A DNA stretch of 64,000 bases from an uncultured Flavobacteriaceae bacterium (GCA_934675205.1 CAKUPQ010000001.1:186001-250000); one strand, 5' to 3'; shown: positions 1 through 8,829, numbered from the stretch's first letter. Translations and numbers: made by a program. Notes: generated by a model not told the origin, from the letters alone.

Positions 1-600
1 CCCTAAATCTTCGAGTTCGCTCTTGATGTTGTACAAGCCTAATCTGTGAGCAAGTGGAGCATATATATAAAGTGTTTCTGATGCAATTTTTGCCTGTTTG
101 TAATCAGCCATTGATCCCATTGTCTGCATATTATGCAATCGGTCGGCAATTTTGATGAGGATTACCCGAACATCGTCATTCAGGGTAAGTAACATTTTAC
201 GGAAATTTTCCGCTTGAAGCGAAATGTCCTGATCGGTTTTTACTTGAGCGATTTTGGTTAACCCCTCTACGATTTGTGCTATTTTCGGGTTGAACATCCT
301 CTCGATATCCTCAACCGTAATCGGAGTATCTTCCACGACATCGTGCATCAGGGCAGCCGCAATAGAGGTTGGCCCCAAACCGATTTCGGAAGCTACAATT
401 TTAGCCACTGCAATCGGATGGAAAATATAAGCCTCTCCTGACTTTCTTCTTTGGTCTTTGTGAGCCTCAACAGCTACATCAAAAGCCTTGCGAATCAGCT
501 TTTTATCATCGTCATTCAAAGTCTGATAGCTGATTCGTAACAACTCTTTGTACTCCTTTGCTATTGCTTTATTTTCTTCTTCTAATTCAAGCTCTGTCAT
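1..600 (-). CDS. RelA/SpoT-family (p)ppGpp synthetase/hydrolase, N-terminal 200 residues (gene runs off the left edge)
   Basis: Makes or degrades the stringent-response alarmone (p)ppGpp in the cytoplasm. Only the N-terminus is present, starting at an ATG at 598-600 and open to the window edge. After an acidic start (MTELELEEEN) comes an HD hydrolase domain: H61 in IFHPIAVA, the HD pair at residues 86-87 in MHDVVEDT, then a conserved block with DRLHNM and the YAPLAHRLG motif near residue 185. This order is that of long bifunctional Rel/SpoT proteins. The intact HD pair suggests hydrolase activity. The synthetase, TGS and ACT parts lie outside the window, so RelA versus SpoT cannot be decided. 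It is divergent from the acyl-CoA ligase across a 145-bp AT-rich gap. Confidence 0.93.
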   Translation of the reverse strand, partial: MTELELEEENKAIAKEYKELLRISYQTLNDDDKKLIRKAFDVAVEAHKDQRRKSGEAYIFHPIAVAKIVASEIGLGPTSIAAALMHDVVEDTPITVEDIERMFNPKIAQIVEGLTKIAQVKTDQDISLQAENFRKMLLTLNDDVRVILIKIADRLHNMQTMGSMADYKQAKIASETLYIYAPLAHRLGLYNIKSELEDLG

Positions 601-745
601 ACTTCAAAATCTATAACCTAAAATTACAACATTTCTTCTGAATTGCAATCACAATTTTAAAAGAAATTTTAAAAAAAATAAAAAATATGATTTTTTCAAA
701 AAAAAACACTAATTTGCAGGATATTGAACAAACACCTATACTGCT

Positions 746-2521
746 ATGAGTGAGATTACAAGATTATTTGATTTTCCGTATTATCAGCTGAAAAATCATC
801 CGTTAAGCGATGCTTTGGTAACAAAACACAACGGAACTTGGGAAAAAACGTCAACCCAAGAATACATTAATAAAGCAAATGCTGTTTCGAGAGCTTTATT
901 AAAATTAGGAGTACAAAAAAACCAAAAAATAGGAATTATTTCGTCAACCAACCGAACGGAATGGAATATTATGGATGTCGGAATCCTGCAAACAGGAGCT
1001 CAAAACGTGCCGATTTACCCAACTATTTCCGAAACGGATTACCAGTTTATTCTGAATCATTCCGAATCGGTGTATTGTTTTGTTTCGGATAAAGAAGTTT
1101 TTGACAAACTGAATGCTGTTAAGCACAATATTTCGACTTTGAAAGAAATTTATTCGTTTGACGAAATTCCGGGTTGTAAAAATTGGAAAGAACTTTTGGA
1201 ATTAGGTGCAGACCAGTCCAATCAAAACGAAGTGGAAGAACGCAAAAACTCAATTCAAACCGATGATTTGGCAACGTTAATCTATACTTCGGGAACAACA
1301 GGACAACCCAAAGGAGTAATGCTTTCGCACAAAAATATCATTTCAAATGTATTGGGAAGTTCAAACCGAGTTCCCTTTGAAGTCGGACAATATAAAGGGC
1401 TTAGCTTTTTACCGATTTGTCATATTTTTGAAAGAATGATTGTTTATCTCTATCAATATTATAGCGTTTCGATACATTTTGCCGAAAGTATCGAAAAAAT
1501 CAGTGACAACCTCAAAGAAGTAAAACCTCACGTAATGACGGTTGTTCCGAGATTATTAGAAAAAGTGTACGATAAAATTTATGCCAAAGGAGCAGATTTG
1601 ACAGGAATCAAAAAGAGATTATTCTTCTGGGCTTTGGATTTAGGTTTTGAGTATGAGCCTTACGGAGCAAAAGGAAGTTGGTACGAGTTCAAACTAAAGA
1701 TTGCTAAAAAGCTGATTTTCAGCAAATGGCAAGAGGCTTTGGGAGGACAGTTGAAATTACTCGTTTCGGGAAGTGCTCCACTTCAACCTCGTTTGGCAAA
1801 AGTATTTACAGCTGCGGGAATCCCTGTTATGGAGGGTTACGGGCTTACCGAAACTTCACCTGTAATTTCCGTAAATGATATGCGAAACGGAGGTTTTAGA
1901 GCGGGAACTGTAGGAAGACCGATTGATAATGTGGAAGTCAAAATTGCCGAAGACGGAGAAATCTTGTGCAAAGGACCAAACGTGATGATTGGCTACTACA
2001 AAGACCAAGAAAAAACAGACGAAGTGCTGAAAAACGGATATTTCCATACGGGAGATATAGGGGAAATTGACAAAGATGGCTTTTTGAGAATTACCGACCG
2101 CAAAAAAGAAATGTTCAAGACTTCGGGAGGAAAATATGTAGCCCCTCAATTACTCGAAAACACATTCAAACAGTCTCGTTTTATCGAACAGGTAATGGTA
2201 ATCGGAGAAGGCGAAAAAATGCCTGCTGCACTGATTCAGCCAAGCTTTGATTTTGTAAAAGACTGGGCTAAAATTAAAGGTTTTGAAATCGGAGAAACCA
2301 ATGCAGAAATCGCATCTAACCCACAAGTTGTCGAAAGAATCGGAAGATCAGTTGATGAATTAAACAAAAACTTCGGAAATTGGGAACAAGTGAAAAAGTT
2401 TGAGCTCACACCCGATATATGGTCGATTGATGACGGACATCTCACTCCGACAATGAAGCTAAAACGAAAAATTATTTTAGCTAAATATAAGGATTTGTAC
2501 GATAAGATTTACAGAGGTTAA
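746..2521 (+). CDS. Long-chain fatty-acid--CoA ligase (AMP-forming)
   Basis: Activates long-chain fatty acids with ATP and CoA to acyl-CoA for lipid synthesis or beta-oxidation. The 591-residue length fits the bacterial long-chain AMP-dependent synthetase (FadD15-like) group. Seen: phosphate-binding motif YTSGTTGQPKG at residues 180-190, adenylate motif GYGLTETSP near 365, the YFHTGDIGEID block, and DRKKEMFKTSGGKYV near 450 just before the C-terminal lid. No signal peptide or clear membrane anchor, so it is cytoplasmic or membrane-peripheral. The ATG at 746 is used: it follows a promoter-like region and gives a standard N-terminus. It is followed by a small palindromic repeat and an HTTM gene on the same strand. 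Chain-length specificity is not readable from sequence. Confidence 0.93.
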   Translation: MSEITRLFDFPYYQLKNHPLSDALVTKHNGTWEKTSTQEYINKANAVSRALLKLGVQKNQKIGIISSTNRTEWNIMDVGILQTGAQNVPIYPTISETDYQFILNHSESVYCFVSDKEVFDKLNAVKHNISTLKEIYSFDEIPGCKNWKELLELGADQSNQNEVEERKNSIQTDDLATLIYTSGTTGQPKGVMLSHKNIISNVLGSSNRVPFEVGQYKGLSFLPICHIFERMIVYLYQYYSVSIHFAESIEKISDNLKEVKPHVMTVVPRLLEKVYDKIYAKGADLTGIKKRLFFWALDLGFEYEPYGAKGSWYEFKLKIAKKLIFSKWQEALGGQLKLLVSGSAPLQPRLAKVFTAAGIPVMEGYGLTETSPVISVNDMRNGGFRAGTVGRPIDNVEVKIAEDGEILCKGPNVMIGYYKDQEKTDEVLKNGYFHTGDIGEIDKDGFLRITDRKKEMFKTSGGKYVAPQLLENTFKQSRFIEQVMVIGEGEKMPAALIQPSFDFVKDWAKIKGFEIGETNAEIASNPQVVERIGRSVDELNKNFGNWEQVKKFELTPDIWSIDDGHLTPTMKLKRKIILAKYKDLYDKIYRG

Positions 2522-2528
2522 GGACATA

Positions 2529-2567
2529 CCTGTCTGCCCTGCCCTTCCGGCAGACGACAGGCAGGGA
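2529..2567. repeat. Imperfect palindromic repeat, CCTGTCTGCC family
   Basis: CCTGTCTGCC at 2529-2538 is followed by GGCAGAC and GACAGGCAGG, giving overlapping inverted repeats between the acyl-CoA ligase stop and the HTTM start. The same CCTGTCTGCC...CAGGCAGG core is inserted inside hemD at 21274-21299, so this is a dispersed element rather than a simple terminator. No T-tract follows. Confidence 0.75.
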
Positions 2568-2596
2568 GAACGATAACAGAATACGGACTTAACGAA

Positions 2597-3910
2597 ATGC
2601 ATATCAATCCCTATAAAAAAATAGACAACTCTCCTCTGATTGTTTTCCGTATTTTCTTCGGATTGCTGTTAGCTGCGGAATCTTTCGGGTCGATTATCAC
2701 GGGTTGGGTAAGGAGTGTTTTTGTAAAACCCGAACTCGATTTTCAACATATCGGATTTCAGTGGCTCGTTCCGCTTGACGGCAACGGAATGTATTTTTAC
2801 TATGCGATTATGGGAGTTTTCGGACTTGGAGTAATGCTCGGGTATAAGTACAGATTCAGTATGATTGCTTTTACTCTGATGTGGACGGGAGTTTATCTGA
2901 TGCAAAAATCAGCTTATAACAATCATTATTATATGCTGGTTTTGGTTTGTCTGATAATGATTTTTCTTCCTGCCAACCGATATGCCTCGATTGATGCCAA
3001 ACAAAATCCCGAAATAAAATCCGATTCGATGCCTGTCTGGATAAGTTGGATTATGATTTTACAGGTTGCGGTTGTTTATTTTTACGCAACACTTCACAAG
3101 TTTTATCCCGATTGGCTCAACGGAACTTTTACCCGAATTTTATTTTCGGATAAAACACATTATCCGATTGTAGGAAGCCTGTTTTCAAAGGAATGGTTTT
3201 ATTTGTTTATCGCTTATATGGGAATCATTTTTGACGGATTGGTTATTCCTTTATTGTTGTGGAAACGAACTCGGAATTTAGCTTTGTTAGCCTCTTTGGT
3301 TTTTCATTTGTTTAATTCTGTTATTCTTCAAATCGGGATTTTCCCTTATTTTGCGTTGAGTTTTGCGGTTTTCTTTTATGCTCCCGAAACTATCCGAAGA
3401 ATTTTTTTGAGGAAAAAGCCACCGTTTACCGAAGTCGGAAATTCGTACGAAAACAGAAAATCATTGCTTTATTTTATGATTCCGTTTTTTGTGATTCAGA
3501 TGATTTTGCCTTTAAGACATCATTTTATAAAAGGCGATGTACTCTGGACAGACGAAGGGCATCGGTTGAGCTGGAGAATGATGTTGCGTTCCCGAAGCGG
3601 ATTCGTAACTTTTACGGTTGAAGACAAAACAACAGGAGAAAGGACAAGATATAATTTGTATGAAAAAGTAAAATCCAAGCAGCTGCGATTGGTTGCCTCC
3701 CAATCAGACGGAATCTGGCAAATGGCTCAACACATCAAAAAAGAATATGCAGAGCAAGGAAAAGATGTAGCGGTTTATGCCAAAGCAATGGTTTCCGTAA
3801 ACGGACATCCTCACAAGCAATATACAGACGACACCGTTGATTTAGCCTCTGTAAAGTGGGAATATTTCAAACATTCGGAGTGGGTTTTGTTGTATGATGA
3901 AAATGATTAG
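2597..3910 (+). CDS. HTTM domain (vitamin K-dependent gamma-carboxylase-like) integral membrane protein
   Basis: A 437-residue polytopic membrane protein. Residues 1-270 contain several hydrophobic helices in the arrangement of the HTTM (horizontally transferred transmembrane) domain, related to the membrane part of vitamin K-dependent gamma-carboxylase. Visible landmarks are LIVFRIFFGLLLAAES at the start, YYFYATLHKF-like (VVYFYATLHKFYPDWLNG) in the middle and LVFHLFNSVILQIGIFPY later. The last ~150 residues (after about 290) are soluble and basic, as in flavobacterial relatives. Members in Bacteroidota have no proven substrate, so gamma-carboxylation is not claimed. It starts 75 bp after the acyl-CoA ligase and may be co-transcribed with it. 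Confidence 0.8.
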   Translation: MHINPYKKIDNSPLIVFRIFFGLLLAAESFGSIITGWVRSVFVKPELDFQHIGFQWLVPLDGNGMYFYYAIMGVFGLGVMLGYKYRFSMIAFTLMWTGVYLMQKSAYNNHYYMLVLVCLIMIFLPANRYASIDAKQNPEIKSDSMPVWISWIMILQVAVVYFYATLHKFYPDWLNGTFTRILFSDKTHYPIVGSLFSKEWFYLFIAYMGIIFDGLVIPLLLWKRTRNLALLASLVFHLFNSVILQIGIFPYFALSFAVFFYAPETIRRIFLRKKPPFTEVGNSYENRKSLLYFMIPFFVIQMILPLRHHFIKGDVLWTDEGHRLSWRMMLRSRSGFVTFTVEDKTTGERTRYNLYEKVKSKQLRLVASQSDGIWQMAQHIKKEYAEQGKDVAVYAKAMVSVNGHPHKQYTDDTVDLASVKWEYFKHSEWVLLYDEND

Positions 3911-3982
3911 TGTTGTATAAAAAACAGAAAAACCAAAATAAATTATTACAAAAAAAAACCTTGTTTTTCAGTGCTTTAGCAC

Positions 3983-4004
3983 AAATGTCGTAAAAATGTC
4001 GTAA
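3983..4004. promoter_or_regulatory. Perfect 11-bp tandem repeat upstream of the XRE regulator (candidate operator)
   Basis: AAATGTCGTAA occurs twice head to tail (3983-3993 and 3994-4004). It is preceded by GTGCTTTAGCAC (3971-3982) and followed by a small inverted repeat, CGCT(N)AGCG (4011-4024). It lies 33 bp before the -7 box TAGTTTTG at 4037-4044. A direct repeat of about one helical turn next to a helix-turn-helix gene suggests autoregulation, which is inference. Confidence 0.4.
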
Positions 4005-4069
4005 TAATAACGCTATCAAAAGCGATATTTGCGAGGTAGTTTTGCCCTGAATTTTAAATGTATTTATTT

Positions 4070-4645
4070 ATGAAAACTATCGGACAAAAAATTACGGAAA
4101 TTAGAAAGCAAAAAGGACTTTCACAGGAAGAATTATCAGAAAATTCTAAAGTAAGCCTACGGACTATTCAAAGAATCGAAAAAGACGAAACCGACCCGAG
4201 AGGAGCAACGCTAAAAGCAGTTTGTGATGCTTTACAAATCAATATCGAAGATATTTTAGATTACGGAAAGCACGAAGACAAAACCTATCTTATTTTTCTT
4301 CATCTTTCGGTTTTGATGTTTTGGTTTATTCCTTTTGGGAATATTATTCTGCCTTTGATTTTGTGGTTGAACAAAAGAGATAAAATTGTTGATGCAGGTA
4401 TTCAGGGAGCTAATATCTTGAATTTTCAGATTCTTTGGACAATTATATCCAACATATGTGTGATTATGTTTGCTGTTTTTGCTTTAAGAGGTATAACAGA
4501 AAAAGGACTTTCTTATACTTTTCTTCTTGTCGCTCTTGGCTTCTACCTTATAAACTCCATTTACCCTATTATAAATGCTATTCTTATCAAAAAAGGAAAA
4601 ACAGGAAAATTCTATCCTGAAATTATCCGTTTTGTAAAGGCTTAA
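4070..4645 (+). CDS. XRE-family DNA-binding regulator fused to a DUF4870/Tic20-like membrane domain
   Basis: Residues 1-65 form a Cro/C1-type helix-turn-helix (IGQKITEIRKQKGLSQEELS, then VSLRTIQRIEKDETDPR, a strong match to the XRE recognition-helix region). Residues 75-185 contain about four hydrophobic segments (FLHLSVLMFWFIPFGNIILP, then ILWTIISNICVIMFAVFAL, and so on) of the DUF4870 type. It is thus a membrane-tethered putative transcription factor; signal and targets are unknown. The start chosen is the ATG at 4070, which begins the usual MKTIGQKI form; an in-frame ATG at 4058 is also possible. A -7 box TAGTTTTG lies at 4037-4044. It is a single gene between HTTM and uvrA. Confidence 0.82.
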   Translation: MKTIGQKITEIRKQKGLSQEELSENSKVSLRTIQRIEKDETDPRGATLKAVCDALQINIEDILDYGKHEDKTYLIFLHLSVLMFWFIPFGNIILPLILWLNKRDKIVDAGIQGANILNFQILWTIISNICVIMFAVFALRGITEKGLSYTFLLVALGFYLINSIYPIINAILIKKGKTGKFYPEIIRFVKA

Positions 4646-4654
4646 AAACTTTCA

Positions 4655-4685
4655 AACTCCGACAGAGTTGCACTCTGTCGGAGTT
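4655..4685. repeat. Perfect 14-bp inverted repeat (hairpin) before uvrA
   Basis: AACTCCGACAGAGT at 4655-4668 and its exact complement at 4672-4685 are separated by TGC. It lies 10 bp after the XRE gene stop. No T-run follows, so it may be a dispersed palindromic element acting as a weak terminator rather than a dedicated intrinsic terminator. Confidence 0.75.
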
Positions 4686-4692
4686 ACATCTA

Positions 4693-4720
4693 TTCTCCGT
4701 TCTCTATTCTCTGTTTTCTT
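4693..4720. repeat. Degenerate heptamer array (TTCTCNN x4) before uvrA
   Basis: Four consecutive 7-mers, TTCTCCG, TTCTCTA, TTCTCTG and TTTTCTT, end 10 bp before the uvrA -7 box. Same structural class as the other heptamer arrays in the window, with a different word. Confidence 0.6.
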
Positions 4721-4729
4721 AAAAAACCG

Positions 4730-4737
4730 TACCTTTG
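4730..4737 (+). promoter_or_regulatory. Bacteroidota -7 box for uvrA
   Basis: TACCTTTG matches TAnnTTTG 18 bp before the uvrA ATG at 4756. It overlaps a possible upstream TTG start (4735), which argues against that start. Confidence 0.65.
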
Positions 4738-4755
4738 CATTCTTGCAATTTTTCT

Positions 4756-7554
4756 ATGAAAACAACAGATATTTCGACATTAGACCCGAAGAAAAACATA
4801 CTTATCAAAGGTGCGGGACTGCACAATCTGAAAGATATTGATGTAGCCATTCCGAGGAATAAATTGGTTGTGGTTACGGGACTTTCGGGATCGGGGAAAT
4901 CGTCTTTAGCTTTTGATACACTATATGCAGAGGGACAAAGACGCTATGTGGAAAGTTTGTCTTCGTATGCAAGGCAGTTTTTAGGAAGATTAGACAAACC
5001 CAAAGTCGAATACATCAAAGGAATTGCTCCTGCTGTGGCTATTGAGCAGAAAGTTAATACGACCAATGCCCGTTCGACAGTCGGAACATCAACCGAAATT
5101 TACGATTATCTGAAATTGTTGTATGCTCGAATCGGAAGAACAATTTCGCCTGTTTCGGGTCAGGAAGTCAAAAAACATTCGGTTACCGATGTGATTAACT
5201 TTGTAAAAGAGCAAAGTTTAGACGAAAAATGGCTTTTGTTAGCACTTGTTTCGGTTGAAAAAAGCCGAAGTCTGAAAGAGAAATTAAGCATTTTACTGCA
5301 ACAGGGATTTGCGAGAATTTTGGTCAATAACCAAACCATTCGTTTGGAAGATTATCTGACTTCATTCCACGAAAAAAACAACAAAGACGAAATTTTCATC
5401 ATCATTGACCGAATCGTAATCAAAGACGATGAAGATTTTTACAATCGTTTGGGAGATGCGGTTGATACTGCTTTTTATGAGGGAAAAGGCGTTTTATTCT
5501 TGCAACAATTAGACGATAATAACCGTTTTGAATTCAGCAATTTGTTTGAATTGGACGGAATTTCGTTTACCGAACCCAACACGCATTTGTTCAGTTTCAA
5601 CAATCCGTATGGAGCTTGTCCTGTTTGCGAAGGCTACGGAAACATCATCGGAATTGATGAAGAACTGGTGATTCCAGATTCTTCGTTGTCGATTTTTGAA
5701 GGTGCCGTTGCCGCTTGGAAAGGGGAAACGATGAGTTGGTACAAAGACCAATTGGTCAATAATGCGTATAAATTCGATTTTCCGATTCATAAACCATATT
5801 TCGAACTGACCGAACAACAAAAAGAATTAGTTTGGACAGGAAACAAGTATTTTACAGGACTCAACGGATTTTTTGCAGAACTCGAAAGTCAGAATTATAA
5901 AATTCAGAATCGGGTTTTGCTTTCGAGATACAGAGGAAAAACCAAATGCCACGTTTGTAAAGGAAAACGATTAAAAACCGAAGCCAATTACGTCAAGATA
6001 AACGGGATGTCGATTTCGGATTTGGTGGATATGCCAATTATCAAACTGATTCCGTTTTTTGAAAATCTTGAGCTGAACGACTACGAAAAACAGGTTTCAA
6101 AACGTTTACTCCTCGAAATCAACAACCGACTTCAATTTTTGGATAATGTAGGACTAAATTATCTGACTTTAAACCGAAATTCTTCTACACTTTCAGGTGG
6201 AGAATCACAACGGATAAATTTAGCGACTTCGTTAGGGAGTAGTTTGGTCGGCTCGATGTATATTTTGGACGAGCCGAGCATTGGTTTGCACCCGAAAGAT
6301 ACGGAACGTCTTATAAATGTCCTACAAGACCTCCGAAATCTCGGAAATACCGTAATTGTAGTGGAACACGATGAAGATATTATGAAACAAGCTGATTATA
6401 TCATCGATATTGGTCCTGAAGCAGGAAGTTATGGAGGAGAGGTTACAGCACTCGGAACGTTTAATGAAATTTTAAAACAAGATTCGCTTACTTCTCAATA
6501 TCTGAACGGAAAAATGCAGATTGAAATTCCGAAAAAACGTAGGAAATTCAAAAATCATATCGAAGTTATCGGAGCAAGGGAAAACAATCTGAAAAACATA
6601 AATGTTACTTTTCCACTCGAATGTCTGACGGTTGTAACCGGAGTTTCAGGAAGTGGAAAAAGTACGCTTGTCAAGAAAATTCTGTATCCTGCCATGCAAA
6701 AACAGATTTTAGGATACGGAGAAAAAGCGGGGCAATTCTCGAAATTAGACGGAAGCTATTCGCATATCAAAAACGTAGAATACATCGACCAAAACCCAAT
6801 CGGAAGAAGTTCACGTTCCAATCCTGTTACGTATATCAAGGCTTATGACGAAATTCGTGATTTGTTTTCCAAGCAGAAATTATCCAGTTTAAGAGGTTAT
6901 CAGCCCAAGCATTTTTCATTTAATGTGGAGGGAGGACGATGTGAAATCTGTAAAGGCGATGGAGAAGTTACTATCGAAATGCAGTTTATGGCTGATGTTC
7001 ATTTGGAATGTGAGGTTTGTAAAGGAAAGCGTTTCAAAAAAGAAATCCTCGAAGTAAATTTCAACGGAAAAAATATTGATGATGTTTTGCGAATGACCAT
7101 TGATGATGCGATTTCGTTTTTTCAAGCTAATAATCAACCGAAAATCGTTCAGAAATTACAGCCTTTGCAGGACGTTGGTTTGGGATATGTACAGCTTGGA
7201 CAATCGTCTTCCACACTTTCGGGAGGAGAGGCTCAACGGATTAAATTAGCTTCGTTTTTGGTAAAAGGAGTAACCAAAGACAAAGTTTTATTCATTTTTG
7301 ACGAGCCTACCACAGGACTGCATTTCCACGATATTAAAAAATTATTGGCTTCGTTTGATGCTCTGATTGACAAAGGACATTCCGTTGTGATTATCGAACA
7401 CAACCTCGACCTTATAAAATGCGCCGACTATATCATAGATATAGGTATTGAAGGAGGCGAAAACGGAGGAAACCTTATCGCTTTCGGAACTCCCGAAGAA
7501 GTTGCGAAAAATAAGAAGTCGGTTACGGGGGAGTATCTAAAAGAGAAATTGTAA
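4756..7554 (+). CDS. uvrA: Excinuclease ABC subunit UvrA
   Basis: DNA-damage recognition ATPase of nucleotide excision repair; acts with UvrB and UvrC on nucleoid DNA. The 932 residues carry two ABC ATPase modules. Module 1 has Walker A GLSGSGKSS near residues 42-50 and signature LSGGESQR near 480; module 2 has GVSGSGKST near 630 and LSGGEAQR near 822, followed by FDEPTTGLH. Both zinc modules are present (CPVC near 287 with CHVC near 398; CEIC near 730 with CEVC near 752). The ATG at 4756 is chosen because an in-frame TTG at 4735 lies inside the promoter. Flavobacteria often carry more than one UvrA paralogue, so another copy may exist elsewhere. Confidence 0.95.
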   Translation: MKTTDISTLDPKKNILIKGAGLHNLKDIDVAIPRNKLVVVTGLSGSGKSSLAFDTLYAEGQRRYVESLSSYARQFLGRLDKPKVEYIKGIAPAVAIEQKVNTTNARSTVGTSTEIYDYLKLLYARIGRTISPVSGQEVKKHSVTDVINFVKEQSLDEKWLLLALVSVEKSRSLKEKLSILLQQGFARILVNNQTIRLEDYLTSFHEKNNKDEIFIIIDRIVIKDDEDFYNRLGDAVDTAFYEGKGVLFLQQLDDNNRFEFSNLFELDGISFTEPNTHLFSFNNPYGACPVCEGYGNIIGIDEELVIPDSSLSIFEGAVAAWKGETMSWYKDQLVNNAYKFDFPIHKPYFELTEQQKELVWTGNKYFTGLNGFFAELESQNYKIQNRVLLSRYRGKTKCHVCKGKRLKTEANYVKINGMSISDLVDMPIIKLIPFFENLELNDYEKQVSKRLLLEINNRLQFLDNVGLNYLTLNRNSSTLSGGESQRINLATSLGSSLVGSMYILDEPSIGLHPKDTERLINVLQDLRNLGNTVIVVEHDEDIMKQADYIIDIGPEAGSYGGEVTALGTFNEILKQDSLTSQYLNGKMQIEIPKKRRKFKNHIEVIGARENNLKNINVTFPLECLTVVTGVSGSGKSTLVKKILYPAMQKQILGYGEKAGQFSKLDGSYSHIKNVEYIDQNPIGRSSRSNPVTYIKAYDEIRDLFSKQKLSSLRGYQPKHFSFNVEGGRCEICKGDGEVTIEMQFMADVHLECEVCKGKRFKKEILEVNFNGKNIDDVLRMTIDDAISFFQANNQPKIVQKLQPLQDVGLGYVQLGQSSSTLSGGEAQRIKLASFLVKGVTKDKVLFIFDEPTTGLHFHDIKKLLASFDALIDKGHSVVIIEHNLDLIKCADYIIDIGIEGGENGGNLIAFGTPEEVAKNKKSVTGEYLKEKL

Positions 7555-7613
7555 TCGGTCTTTTTTAATTTTAATAGTTTTTATGTAATTTTACTCAAAA
7601 AACAGACAATACT

Positions 7614-8168
7614 ATGAATAAAATATTAGTTATTACGATAATTTCTATTTTGCTTTTTTCTTGTAACTCTAAAGAGCAAAACGAGCTTTTAGTACAAGAA
7701 AATGAGTTGTTAAAGAAAGAATTAGAAATTGAAAAAAGAGAAAAAGAACTTTTATTAGAGAATTCTACAAATAATAATTCTAAAACTGTTGAGCCAACAA
7801 AAGACCGAAACACTAAATACGATATATTAAATTCTGATATTAAGGAATTAAATAAATTACTTAATGATTCGAATATAGATGTATATGGAAATTTTTCTAT
7901 TGATATGGGTTCCGCTTCAGCAGGTAGAGTTATGGGGAATTTAAAAGACGTGTATTTAAGCATTGAACATTTGCCTGAAAGACCGGGTTGTGCAGATATA
8001 TGTCCCGAAATGGTAATAATTCACTTTAGATGTTATGACGGAAAAAAATGTCTAACAGACCCTGCTTTCAAAGAATTTTATTCAGACGAGAGTGGAATTT
8101 CTTTTGAAAATATTAAAAACGGTAAAAGGGTTTATAATTTATTACAGAAAATCAAAGATAATTTGTAA
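7614..8168 (+). CDS. Putative lipoprotein of unknown function with an N-terminal coiled coil
   Basis: 184 residues, not recognised as a named family. The first 17 residues are a lipoprotein signal with lipobox LLFSC, so the mature protein should be anchored in the periplasm or outer membrane. Residues ~22-50 (ENELLKKELEIEKREKELLL) are strongly charged with heptad spacing and likely form a short coiled coil. An Asn/Thr/Lys-rich linker follows. The C-terminal ~110 residues contain four cysteines in GCADICPE and RCYDGKKC, which could form disulfides outside the cytoplasm. It follows uvrA by 59 bp on the same strand and precedes the tRNA. Very AT-rich codons suggest an accessory gene. Confidence 0.7.
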   Translation: MNKILVITIISILLFSCNSKEQNELLVQENELLKKELEIEKREKELLLENSTNNNSKTVEPTKDRNTKYDILNSDIKELNKLLNDSNIDVYGNFSIDMGSASAGRVMGNLKDVYLSIEHLPERPGCADICPEMVIIHFRCYDGKKCLTDPAFKEFYSDESGISFENIKNGKRVYNLLQKIKDNL

Positions 8169-8247
8169 AATATTATTCAGAGAGTATTAGTAAACCCCAA
8201 ATTCCTATCAGAGTTCAACTTTGAAATCAAATAAATCAAATTTATTT

Positions 8248-8277
8248 TTGCAAATAATAAAAAATAACTTACATTTG
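8248..8277 (+). promoter_or_regulatory. Consensus promoter for tRNA-Gln
   Basis: TTG at 8248-8250, a 19-bp spacer and TACATTTG at 8270-8277 match the Bacteroidota TTG-N19-TAnnTTTG consensus exactly, 21 bp before the mature tRNA. Confidence 0.75.
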
Positions 8278-8298
8278 CACCCGCAATTATGCAGGTAA

Positions 8299-8369
8299 TG
8301 GCCTATGGTGTAATGGTAACACAGCTGATTTTGGTTCAGTCGTTCTAGGTTCGAGTCCTAGTAGGCCAA
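8299..8369 (+). tRNA. tRNA-Gln (anticodon TTG)
   Basis: A 71-nt cloverleaf. The acceptor stem TGGCCTA (8299-8305) pairs with TAGGCCA (8362-8368), with A as discriminator. The D-arm contains GGTAATGG. The anticodon stem GCTGA/TCAGT holds loop TTTTGGT, with TTG at positions 34-36, reading CAA (and CAG by wobble). The T-arm TCTAGGTTCGAGTCCTAG is standard. No CCA is encoded. A strong terminator follows. Confidence 0.95.
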
Positions 8370-8373
8370 CAAA

Positions 8374-8402
8374 AAACCACTTCGTTTGAAGTGGTTTTTT
8401 TG
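8374..8402. terminator. Intrinsic terminator, likely bidirectional (tRNA-Gln / rnpA)
   Basis: AAACCACTTC, loop GTTT, then GAAGTGGTTT followed by a T-run. It lies between the tRNA end and the rnpA stop; the A-run on the left gives a T-run for minus-strand transcripts too. Confidence 0.8.
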
Positions 8403-8405
8403 TTT

Positions 8406-8780
8406 TTATAGTGTCTTACTACTCAACACAAACTTCTCGAAAAGCTCAATGGTTTTTTGGTTGATTTCCTCAAATGACAAACGGTCTTTTGATTGATAAA
8501 GGAGCATAAACGAATAGGATTCATTCAGGTTGTCTTTCAGAAGATGTTGGTTTAATCGGTATGTTTCCCGCAAAACCCTTTTAAAATAATTTCTGTCAAC
8601 TGCTTTTTTGAAGTGTTTTTTGGAAACCGAAACACTTATCTGAAACGGAATTTCCGAATTTTCGTGTTTTAAATACACTAACCGCAACGGATATTTAGAA
8701 ACCGATTTCCCTTCTGTAAAGAGTTTTTCGATTTGCGTTCTGCTTTTTAGCTTTTCGTGTTTCGGGTACGTGAATTTCAT
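8406..8780 (-). CDS. rnpA: Ribonuclease P protein component
   Basis: The small basic protein that helps RNase P RNA process tRNA 5' leaders. 124 residues with the family layout: N-terminal KHEKLKSRTQIEKLFTEGKS, then FQISVSVSKKHFKKAVDRNY, and the RNA-binding signature RNYFKRVLRE at about residues 62-71 (family RNRxKRxxRE). The C-terminal helix ends in LFEKFVLSSKT. Rich in Lys and Arg. It is not in the usual rpmH-rnpA pairing within this window; it lies tail-to-tail with tRNA-Gln and downstream of yraN. Confidence 0.93.
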   Translation of the reverse strand: MKFTYPKHEKLKSRTQIEKLFTEGKSVSKYPLRLVYLKHENSEIPFQISVSVSKKHFKKAVDRNYFKRVLRETYRLNQHLLKDNLNESYSFMLLYQSKDRLSFEEINQKTIELFEKFVLSSKTL

Positions 8781-8791
8781 AATTAGTCACA

Positions 8792-8827
8792 AAATTCGTC
8801 TAATTCGTCCAATTCGCAAAATTAGTG
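8792..8827. repeat. Four-unit nonamer array between yraN and rnpA
   Basis: AAATTCGTC, TAATTCGTC, CAATTCGCA and AAATTAGTG sit head to tail, spanning the 49-bp gap between rnpA start and yraN stop. The unit is 9 nt, unlike the 7-nt arrays elsewhere. Confidence 0.55.
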
Positions 8828-8829
8828 AG

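Noticed and set aside
2529..2567. Terminator after the acyl-CoA ligase
   Set aside because: No T-tract, and the core also occurs inside hemD, so it is a dispersed repeat.
4735..4756. uvrA start at TTG 4735
   Set aside because: It overlaps the -7 box TACCTTTG at 4730-4737; ATG at 4756 gives the family N-terminus.
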